Shown piece after piece: positions 33,745 through 40,899 of a stretch of 47,941 bases of DNA. The translations under genes were made by a program, and so were the position numbers. Location of the stretch: the NCBI GenBank assembly GCA_964452915.1, contig CAYVNW010000023.1, forward strand, positions 1 to 47,941, given 5' to 3'. Each line of letters starts with the position of its first letter. The first letter of the stretch is position 1. The notes under the pieces are model-generated. The model did no database searches. It was not told the origin of the DNA and worked only from the letters and a program-made list of their open reading frames with translations. Source of the stretch: Colivivens sp964452915 (GTDB taxonomy: Bacteria; Bacteroidota; Bacteroidia; Bacteroidales; Bacteroidaceae).

Positions 33745-35025
33745 TTAGAATTTGATTTCATACGGGTATGTTACCGGACCTTCGTCTTCTTCGCTCCAAC
33801 CCATATCTGGCTTGTACTCTTTTGACGGGCATCCAACAACAACCAAGTAAAGTTTCTTTATGTTACCTGGGTTTGTATATTTCAGAGTTGCTTTCGGTTG
33901 CGAGTTTGCTCCGAGATAGGTGGCATGGTTGTTGTTGTCTACAGCTACTAAACCATAGCGGTAACCGATATTATCTTTATCTGACAAGGCTTTGAATTGT
34001 ACCTTTACAGTTTCTCCTACAGCAGGCAGTGTGATTTCGTCAACATTGAACCCGTAGGTTTGCGGCTCGTTCACAGGTCTCAGCCATCCGTCGCCGGCGT
34101 CCTTCAACTCGCTCTTCATCTCGCATGAGTATCTGATGCTTTCCTTTTGCTTATCCGGGAAATCAAATGTAATCAGACGGCTGTAGCAATCGAGCATCTC
34201 GTCGCCCATTTGCTGTATGTTGACATTGTACATACGCATGTATGCGGCAGGCACATCCTCGCCGCGTTTGCCCTCACGGAACATGTCGGCCATGAAGGTA
34301 AGTCCGTGTTTCATGCTCCAATATTCAAGCACGAATGGTGCGTGATACATGTTTTCTCCATTGAATAGGCTTAGGTGTATGAGTTTTTTGAATGCTTCCC
34401 AGTGATAGTTCTCATCGGTGGTCCATTTAGGGTTGACATTCCAGAGCATCCATTGAGAGCATGTCTCAAAAATGCCTCCTCCCATTCCGCCTCCAAGACC
34501 ATCACATGATATTTGAATTTGGAATGAGTGTCCGATCTCGTGTGCAATGCAGTTGAGTGTCTTGTCTTGTACGCGGTTTGGTGCAATCCACAGCGCTCCA
34601 ATCACATTATCGTATGAACCTCCGTATGCTGTACCCTCAAGTGAGTAATTGAGCATGACCATCATGCGGTATTTGTCGGCGTTGCTGCCTGGAAGAGTGA
34701 ATTCCATCATGTCACGATAGACGTTGTAGAAATATTCAACACGGCTTAGTAGGTTAGGAAGGTCGACTGTCATCTTGTGGCCATCCAGATCCGGCGCTTT
34801 ACTCAAGTCGTCGCCAAACCCTTTTTCCCAAAAACATACCACGTTTGGAGTGTATGCCATGCGGTAGTAGCTCCATTTTGAGTCTTTCTTTGTGAAGTCG
34901 TTGTCACGCAGTTCTTCCGGAATGTAAATCGCTTTTCCTTCCGGCAGCTTGTAGCCAACGGAATCCTGTGCGTGTGCTGTGAATCCGGCTATGCAACACA
35001 AGGCTGCTAATAAGATTTTTTTCAT
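33745..35025 (-). CDS. DUF6055-like exported protein with HExxH motif
   Basis: A 426-aa protein with a signal peptide (1-19, ending AHAQ). The central part contains CIAHEIGHSFQ with H162, E163 and H166, a zinc-metallopeptidase motif, in a region with GGGMGGGIFETCSQWMLW that resembles DUF6055 proteins. A C-terminal beta domain (about 320-426) may bind a ligand. It is located between a phosphatase and a GH97 gene in the glycan operon, so it might process glycoproteins or be a glycan-bound peptidase. Peptidase activity has to be inferred from the motif only; the third zinc ligand is not evident to me. Confidence 0.75.
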   Translation of the reverse strand: MKKILLAALCCIAGFTAHAQDSVGYKLPEGKAIYIPEELRDNDFTKKDSKWSYYRMAYTPNVVCFWEKGFGDDLSKAPDLDGHKMTVDLPNLLSRVEYFYNVYRDMMEFTLPGSNADKYRMMVMLNYSLEGTAYGGSYDNVIGALWIAPNRVQDKTLNCIAHEIGHSFQIQISCDGLGGGMGGGIFETCSQWMLWNVNPKWTTDENYHWEAFKKLIHLSLFNGENMYHAPFVLEYWSMKHGLTFMADMFREGKRGEDVPAAYMRMYNVNIQQMGDEMLDCYSRLITFDFPDKQKESIRYSCEMKSELKDAGDGWLRPVNEPQTYGFNVDEITLPAVGETVKVQFKALSDKDNIGYRYGLVAVDNNNHATYLGANSQPKATLKYTNPGNIKKLYLVVVGCPSKEYKPDMGWSEEDEGPVTYPYEIKF

Positions 35026-35051
35026 AAAAAGGATGTTTAAATATGTTACAC

Positions 35052-35702
35052 TTAGTTTTTATTAAGATGCATTATTAGATCACTTGGCGAATCAATAATT
35101 GTTTCAGCGCCTTTCTGTTCAAGAAACTCTCTGCCTCTGAATCCCCATGCCACGGCGATACACGGTAATGATGCGTTGCATGCTGTTACAAGGTCCACTT
35201 CGCTGTCGCCCACATATACAGCTTCGTCTGTATTACTGTGCAACAGTTCTAGAGCCTTCAATACCATGTCGGGTGCAGGCTTCCTTTTTAGTTCCTTTGT
35301 CTCACCGATAGCGACGTTGATGTTGTCGGGAAAGAATTGCCTGTGCAGGTCTTGTACTGCGGGATTTAATTTGTTGCTAACGATCGCAGTGGTATAACCT
35401 CTCTTTCGGCAATCATTGAGCATGGCCTCAATACCGGCATACGGTTGTGTGCTGTCAAGGCTGTGTTTGAGATAGTATGCACGGAGTTCTGCCAGCACTT
35501 GCTCTGTCGTCGCAGCAGGGCAACCTTTGGGTACAGACAGCTTTACCAGTCTGTGAATACCATTACCCAAGAACATTCGTACCTCGTCTTTACTGCGTGT
35601 AGGCATGCCAAATGTCGTCAATGCATGGTTCACACTTGCGTAAAGGTCGTCAAGTGTGTCGAGCAATGTGCCATCGAGGTCGAATACAATTGATTTAATC
35701 AT
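35052..35702 (-). CDS. HAD-family phosphatase (phosphoglycolate phosphatase-like)
   Basis: A 216-aa cytoplasmic HAD hydrolase. Motif I is FDLDGTLLDT (nucleophile D8 and D10), motif II lies in AIVSNK, and motifs III/IV are the Lys near KRKPAPDM and GDSEVDLVTA. The sequence is close to the Gph group, which dephosphorylates 2-phosphoglycolate, although sugar-phosphate phosphatases look alike. Its start codon overlaps the stop of the double GH43 gene by four bases, implying translational coupling, so a sugar-phosphate substrate linked to the glycan pathway is possible. Confidence 0.85.
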   Translation of the reverse strand: MIKSIVFDLDGTLLDTLDDLYASVNHALTTFGMPTRSKDEVRMFLGNGIHRLVKLSVPKGCPAATTEQVLAELRAYYLKHSLDSTQPYAGIEAMLNDCRKRGYTTAIVSNKLNPAVQDLHRQFFPDNINVAIGETKELKRKPAPDMVLKALELLHSNTDEAVYVGDSEVDLVTACNASLPCIAVAWGFRGREFLEQKGAETIIDSPSDLIMHLNKN

Positions 35703-37630
35703 TTCTTTGTTTCTATTGGGGCCGGACCATTAAGAGTTGGCTTTACAGGAAGAATCTTTCCTTTCTTGTCGAATGTCATTTCATCAATACATACCTCACG
35801 ATGGTAGCCGGGGCCGTTGTTCAGATAATCTTTATTTATGCGGTGATAAATAATATACCATTTATCTTTACCCTTTAGCTGCAGTACAGAGTTGTGTGCC
35901 GTGCCATATATCTGATTGTCTGGGTCCTGTTGCAGAATTACAGGCTCAGCAGCCACTGTGATTGGCCCGAGCGGGTTCTTGCTCGTTCCGTATGCCACAT
36001 GGTAGTTCGGACGGCCTGTATCATCAACACTCCAAAGGAAGTAGTAGAGCCCTTTTCGGTAGAACACGTATGCACCCTCACGGTAGGCATAGTCTTTCAA
36101 GGTACCGCCCTTTGGTGTAAGTACAGTGATGGTATTTTCCTTTATGCTTGTCATGTCATCATTGAGTTCCGCACCAGCCATATAGCCGTTGCCCCAATAG
36201 ATATAATGCTTTCCGCTTTTGGGATCAGTAAACACATCAACGTCGATTTGCTGTCCGTGACCTGTTGGTGACTCGCTTATGATTGGTTTGCCGAAATCGA
36301 CAAATGGACCGCAAGGGTCGTCGGCTATTGCGACTCCTATTTCTTTACGCTTGCCTGCATCGGCACTGTAATAAAGGTAGTATTTGTACGAGCCGTCTTT
36401 CTGCTTCACTTCCTCTATTGCCGGTGCCCATGCGTTCCCTTTTGCCCATGGCACCTGGTCAGACTTGACATCCAACACAGTTCCTTCAAGTTTCCAATCA
36501 ATCAGATTATCGGATGAAAATACTTGGAAGTAGTATCCGCCCCATCCGCTGAAGCCGTCAGACGTTGAATAAATATAATACTTGCCTGTTTTGTTTGAGT
36601 ACAGCACTTCAGGATCGGCATGGAATCCTTCCAGAATAGGTTGCTTGTATGAAGGGAATGCTTTCAGTAGACGGTCTTTCTCTGCCTGTGTAATCGGTAT
36701 CATCGTACCGTGCCGTGGGGTGAACATACCTTCGGTCTTTGTATCTTGCACCCTTGTGAATGTTTTCAGATCGGCAGACTTACAGAACTGATAGTAGCCT
36801 CTTGAGTAACAGTCGTACATTACTATCCAACTGTTGCCGTCGATTGATTTACATACACCGACACCTTCAACTGCGGTCTTGGCTTGTTCCACTCTGTCGG
36901 GTAGTTTGTTCCATTGGCTGCCTTCTTTTGTCCCTGCCTGGTTGATGATGTTTTGTGTTGTCGCCTGGTAGATGCCGCCACCAGCCTCGCTCTTGTAGAA
37001 GAGGTGGAACAAGTTGTCTGCATCGTTATATACAATGTCGCCGTCGATTGCAGCCTTGCCGTCATCGAAGAGCAGGTGAGGCTCTGTGATATCAGTAAAG
37101 TCCTTATTTGCAAAACTGTAGTATATTTTATCGTACTTGTTGGTTGTTGACAACAACGAATAGAATACTATATATTTACCGCTGTTCTTGTCGTATACAG
37201 TTTCCGGAGCCCATACCCTCTGTACGTTTCTCCATTCTTTTGTAAACTTGGTAGGGAAGTTGATTGCGGTGTGTTCCCAATTGATGAGGTCGGTACTTTT
37301 CATAAGTACCATACCGCGGTTGGAGGACCAGCCGAGGCTTGACTTCATGTCGGTTGCTACCATGTAGAATGTCTTTCCATCCTCGCAGCGCAGTATGTGC
37401 GGGTCGCGGACACAGCCTGTCAGTGCAATTGTGTCGGAAGCAATGACCGGTTTACCGTTGTTCAGAGGAGTCCAGTTGTAGCCGTCGTCGCTCAACGCAT
37501 AGCATATTTGCTCCTGTTCCGGAGCGTTGCCTGTAAAATAGGTGAAGAGGTATGCTACTTTTTTGTCTTGTGCGTTTGTGCTTACGATTGTTGCAAGGCA
37601 CATCAGTGTGAGGATTAATTTTTTCTTCAT
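35699..37630 (-). CDS. Double-domain GH43 family glycoside hydrolase
   Basis: A 643-aa exported protein (signal peptide 1-20, ending STNA) made of two successive five-bladed GH43-like domains. Domain 1 (about 25-310) has RDPHIL with D76, AIDGDIVY and AVEGVGVC; domain 2 (about 330-640) has GFHADPEVL, QQIDVDVF and YREGAYVF, giving the base Asp, pKa-modulating Asp and acid Glu in each. GH43 enzymes are inverting arabinofuranosidases, arabinanases, xylosidases or galactosidases. Two complete catalytic triads in one chain suggest either two specificities or an exo-acting pair. It follows the PorT-like barrel gene by 45 nt and is coupled to the phosphatase gene. Confidence 0.88.
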   Translation of the reverse strand: MKKKLILTLMCLATIVSTNAQDKKVAYLFTYFTGNAPEQEQICYALSDDGYNWTPLNNGKPVIASDTIALTGCVRDPHILRCEDGKTFYMVATDMKSSLGWSSNRGMVLMKSTDLINWEHTAINFPTKFTKEWRNVQRVWAPETVYDKNSGKYIVFYSLLSTTNKYDKIYYSFANKDFTDITEPHLLFDDGKAAIDGDIVYNDADNLFHLFYKSEAGGGIYQATTQNIINQAGTKEGSQWNKLPDRVEQAKTAVEGVGVCKSIDGNSWIVMYDCYSRGYYQFCKSADLKTFTRVQDTKTEGMFTPRHGTMIPITQAEKDRLLKAFPSYKQPILEGFHADPEVLYSNKTGKYYIYSTSDGFSGWGGYYFQVFSSDNLIDWKLEGTVLDVKSDQVPWAKGNAWAPAIEEVKQKDGSYKYYLYYSADAGKRKEIGVAIADDPCGPFVDFGKPIISESPTGHGQQIDVDVFTDPKSGKHYIYWGNGYMAGAELNDDMTSIKENTITVLTPKGGTLKDYAYREGAYVFYRKGLYYFLWSVDDTGRPNYHVAYGTSKNPLGPITVAAEPVILQQDPDNQIYGTAHNSVLQLKGKDKWYIIYHRINKDYLNNGPGYHREVCIDEMTFDKKGKILPVKPTLNGPAPIETKK

Positions 37631-37675
37631 AACGTATCTCTTTGTTTTGAATTGTAGTTATTGTAGTTGTTGCAG

Positions 37676-38401
37676 TTATTGCTTTTTTGTCTTTACTATG
37701 TCGAACAGATAAGTAAGTTTACCTATTATCGTTTGGTGGGCCGAACGGCTGAATGGGGCCTTACTGCTGTTGTCGAATGTACCGCCAAGTCCGAAATAAT
37801 ATCTGCCGTTGAGCAGGAAGTGTCCGATTGAAGTCGTGAGTTCTATTCCTATACCAGCTGTTATGCCATAGTCGATTTTGTGGTCAACATCAAGCGAATA
37901 TTGCTCGGTCACGTTGTTCGGCCGGTTTGATATGTCCCATGTGCCGCCTCCACGGTTTTCAGAACTTCCGATGTTATATCCTATTTGCGGTCCCGCCTCA
38001 AACAGAAATTTACATCCGCGCCGTTCGTAGCCCCAACCCAGTTGCATGAGTATAGGCATCTGTATATAAGTCAGGTTGCGGCTGTATGTGTTGCCCGACC
38101 CGTCTTCGATCAGTTCTTTCCACCCGACGTTGGCATAATTCACTTCCACCAGCACTCCGCATATTGAAGTGAAATACTTTTCACAAATATATCTGGCGGA
38201 GACGCCGAATGTAGCAGCTCCTTTGTACGATTGCTTTATAGATGGGTCGAAGTCCATCTTGGTCATAAGGTAGCCGCCATTAAATCCAATGGCAAAATCG
38301 TTTCTCCTTTCGCCTACTTGTGCCTTTGTGCTTGCCGTGTGGAAAAACATCGGCAACAGCAGCAGTAACAGAATATTGTGAAACCCGGGTATTTGTCTCA
38401 T
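37676..38401 (-). CDS. Outer-membrane beta-barrel protein (PorT-like)
   Basis: A 241-aa protein with a signal peptide (about residues 1-28, ending STKAQ) and alternating beta strands forming a small barrel (about 35-235), resembling the PorT/OMP_b-brl_2 group. Strand-turn landmarks include FAIGFNGGYLMTKMDF, FEAGPQIGYNIG and IGIELTTSIGHFLLNGRYYFGLGG. PorT belongs to the gliding/type IX secretion family, but many proteins with this fold are unrelated in role, so I do not call it porT. The start at 38401 (MRQIPGFHN) begins the signal peptide and lies just 2 nt after the stop of the LysM gene; the longer frame would overlap that gene. Confidence 0.78.
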   Translation of the reverse strand: MRQIPGFHNILLLLLLPMFFHTASTKAQVGERRNDFAIGFNGGYLMTKMDFDPSIKQSYKGAATFGVSARYICEKYFTSICGVLVEVNYANVGWKELIEDGSGNTYSRNLTYIQMPILMQLGWGYERRGCKFLFEAGPQIGYNIGSSENRGGGTWDISNRPNNVTEQYSLDVDHKIDYGITAGIGIELTTSIGHFLLNGRYYFGLGGTFDNSSKAPFSRSAHQTIIGKLTYLFDIVKTKKQ

Positions 38402-38403
38402 GC

Positions 38404-39990
38404 CTACAATTGTCTTACGCTGATTGTACCGTCGGAGTTGTAACGCACAAACATCAAGGCGTTGTTTATGTAGCCGCTCCATGAGTTTTTCTGAGTGAAG
38501 TGCATAGGGTTTTGCAATGAATTGCTGTTGAGATTCTCTATGTTCTTTATAAAGTCTTCACCCTCGACATACATATTCATTACAAAGAAATTTGCTATGT
38601 CGTATCCCAGCATTCCGTAGCGTGGGTATGTGTTGTACTGGTCACGCCCAAATGCAGAGTGAAACCTGCGGTTGAACGCATAAGTTCCTGTTGAGTTTGG
38701 ATTGTTATAGAAACTGGTGAAGAATGTGCAGTTATACTTACTGAACAGAGTGTTTTCTTTTTCAGCAAATGCCTGCCAGTCAGGATATCCGAAAAAATCT
38801 ATGTCGTAAACAGCGAGTTCCAGTTCTTCCAGTTTCTTTACAACCCGTTCGAATGCAGTCTTAGTGCTCGACGATGGTATAATGATATTCTCTTTACCTC
38901 CGGCAAGCATTTCCGTTATTCCTGATATTTCTTTGAAGTCGATGTTGTAATAGCTTATATTTTCCCCGTTGAGATATGTTTTCATCCTGACTACATAGTC
39001 AATCTTATCTGTCTGGTCTTCAATGTTGACGAAAATAAAGTTGGCGTACGGATGCATTGCACAGAACGAGTCGAAAGCCTTGTTGTAGGTTGCACTTTCC
39101 ATCTTTTGATTTACTTGAAAAACATTGTGATGGTTGTTCACCAATGCTGTTTGCGACGAAAGCGGCACGACCAGATTGATATTGTTTTTTTCCGTGAAGC
39201 TGATGAGTTTCTGTATGTTGTTTTGTTCCTTTGCTCCGACTATTAAGTTCAAGTGCTTCATTTGTGGCAGGCCGAGGACACTGTCGATGTCCTCTTCATC
39301 ATATACATATACTTTACCACTTACTCCATCTTTCTTAAGTTCGGATACAGCGAGCATGAAGCCTTCATAAAAGTCAATCATGGTAATATTTTCCTTTGTT
39401 TTTTTCTCATTGTTAAGACCAAACGGCATGATCACCGCCACATTGACGGGCTGTGGCTCCTTTATCACGATTTCCTCCTCCACTTCCTTCGGCTGCATTG
39501 CTTCTTTTTCTGCTTTTGAGTAAGGGATGCACAGTTCCATCCCTTTCTTTATCTTGCCTTTCTTGATGTTGGGGTTGACAGCCAGTAATTCATCGACGGT
39601 CAGGCCGAATGCTTTTGAGATGCTGTAAAGAGTCTCTTTCTTCTTCACTATATACGTCTGCTTGCAAGTCGGAATGTCATCGCTTGTGCCTGTTGTTTGT
39701 GTGCTGACGTTGTTTGTTACGACGTTGTTTGTTACGACGTTGTTTGTTACGACATTTTGCCGGTTAACGGTTTTGTCGGGAGTCTTGTTTGGTATTTTGA
39801 GTTTTTGGCCGGTCAGAATGGTCTCGCTGTCTCCCAGTCCGTTTGCGGCTTTCAAGTCGGCAACCGTCACATTGTATGTTTTACTGATGCTGTACAGTGT
39901 CTCGCCTGCTTTGACTTCGTGTTGCTTGACAGCCTGTGCGAATATTGTACAGCTGAAAGTGAATAAAATGAGCGTAAATATTTGTTTCAT
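38404..39990 (-). CDS. Exported protein with two LysM domains and a periplasmic-binding-protein-like domain
   Basis: A 528-aa protein with a signal peptide (1-19, ending IFAQ), two LysM peptidoglycan-binding domains (about 23-68 with VKAGETLYSISKTYNVTVADL, and about 110-155 with VKKKETLYSISKAFGLTVDEL) separated by a NNV repeat, and a type 1 periplasmic-binding-protein-like region (about 190-528, VAVIMPFGLNN...). It may anchor to the cell wall while sensing or presenting a ligand, or act as a scaffold. The start at 39990 gives a proper signal peptide; the frame is open from 40149, but the -7 box at 40063-40070 supports a later start. It heads the six-gene - strand operon. Confidence 0.8.
   Translation of the reverse strand: MKQIFTLILFTFSCTIFAQAVKQHEVKAGETLYSISKTYNVTVADLKAANGLGDSETILTGQKLKIPNKTPDKTVNRQNVVTNNVVTNNVVTNNVSTQTTGTSDDIPTCKQTYIVKKKETLYSISKAFGLTVDELLAVNPNIKKGKIKKGMELCIPYSKAEKEAMQPKEVEEEIVIKEPQPVNVAVIMPFGLNNEKKTKENITMIDFYEGFMLAVSELKKDGVSGKVYVYDEEDIDSVLGLPQMKHLNLIVGAKEQNNIQKLISFTEKNNINLVVPLSSQTALVNNHHNVFQVNQKMESATYNKAFDSFCAMHPYANFIFVNIEDQTDKIDYVVRMKTYLNGENISYYNIDFKEISGITEMLAGGKENIIIPSSSTKTAFERVVKKLEELELAVYDIDFFGYPDWQAFAEKENTLFSKYNCTFFTSFYNNPNSTGTYAFNRRFHSAFGRDQYNTYPRYGMLGYDIANFFVMNMYVEGEDFIKNIENLNSNSLQNPMHFTQKNSWSGYINNALMFVRYNSDGTISVRQL
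39706..39750 (-). repeat. Three-copy 15-nt tandem repeat inside the LysM gene
   Basis: On the + strand GACGTTGTTTGTTAC occurs three times in direct succession (39706-39720, 39721-39735, 39736-39750). On the coding strand it encodes NNVVT repeats in the linker between the LysM domains. Each unit is five codons, so copy-number change would keep the frame. Confidence 0.85.
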
Positions 39991-40062
39991 TAATTCGTCC
40001 GTATGCTTATGTATTGTTATCATGTTTGTCTCGTTTTGTTTGAACAATGTAATATTGGTGTA

Positions 40063-40070
40063 CAAAGATA
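40063..40070 (-). promoter_or_regulatory. -7 box for the LysM-led operon
   Basis: The - strand reads TATCTTTG, 72 nt before the chosen start at 39990 and 39 nt before an alternative at 40023. No clear -33 element is seen. Confidence 0.5.
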
Positions 40071-40163
40071 GCACAAATCGATGGGAACGGAAAATGTTTT
40101 TAGCTAAAAGTTTTGAAACGACAAAAAAACGTAATGCAGCCGTATTCATAATGATTTATTTTG

Positions 40164-40171
40164 TAACTTTG
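40164..40171 (+). promoter_or_regulatory. -7 box for the type IX cargo/uvrA unit
   Basis: TAACTTTG matches the consensus and ends 32 nt before the start at 40204. The -33 region is poor. Confidence 0.55.
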
Positions 40172-40203
40172 CACAAACATATATTATTGAGTATAAAAAT
40201 AAA

Positions 40204-40899
40204 ATGAGGAAATCTATATTGGTGTTGATCTGTTGCATCGGTTCGGCTTTAATGCTGAAGGCACAGACTGCAAACCCTACCATTGTATTTTATTCAACGG
40301 ATGATGAGGCTGATGTCGAGATGAGTCCTGGTGAAGAACAGTCGGCACCCGCTCCGCTTGAGATAAAGATGTATGCCAATCTTGAAGACAACGAAGGGTG
40401 GGATGCTGTGTGTGAGTGGAAACTGTATAGTGCGACGGAGTCGGAAGACAATGCTATATTGGACCGTTATGAAGAAAACACAACTTATACGTTACAACAG
40501 TCGGGCGGATATTATGTGAAGTTGTATGTTACATTCACAAACTCTGATGATGAGGAGGTGGAATATGAATCTGAGCAGTTTCAAATCAGTATCACAACAT
40601 CCCGTTTGTCATGTCCCGACGGGTTCTCTCCTAATGGTGACGGCATCAACGATGTGTTCAAGGTTACATATCAGTCCATCATCAAGATGGATGGAGCCTT
40701 CTTCAACCGGTGGGGTAAAAAGATATACAGTTTCAACTTGAGCAATGTCGATGAGGGCTGGGACGGCATGTACAACGGCAAATATGTGAAAGACGGTGTG
40801 TATTTCCTCAACCTTCAGGCTGTAGGTAGCGACGGAGTGAAATATAACATTAAGAAAGCAGTAAACGTGTTGAAAGGACTTAGGGATTATGATGAATGA
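40204..40899 (+). CDS. Type IX secretion cargo with a gliding-motility-type (type B) C-terminal domain
   Basis: A 231-aa exported protein (signal peptide about 1-21, ending LKAQ) with an Ig-like beta region (about 25-130) and a C-terminal domain (about 137-231) of the CHU_C/type B sorting group, recognised by CPDGFSPNGDGINDVF, FFNRWGKKIYSF and WDGMYNGKYVKDGVYFLNLQA. It should be exported by the type IX system whose PorU and PorV are encoded earlier in the window. No enzymatic domain is visible. uvrA starts inside its last codons (overlap of 11 nt). Confidence 0.88.
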   Translation: MRKSILVLICCIGSALMLKAQTANPTIVFYSTDDEADVEMSPGEEQSAPAPLEIKMYANLEDNEGWDAVCEWKLYSATESEDNAILDRYEENTTYTLQQSGGYYVKLYVTFTNSDDEEVEYESEQFQISITTSRLSCPDGFSPNGDGINDVFKVTYQSIIKMDGAFFNRWGKKIYSFNLSNVDEGWDGMYNGKYVKDGVYFLNLQAVGSDGVKYNIKKAVNVLKGLRDYDE

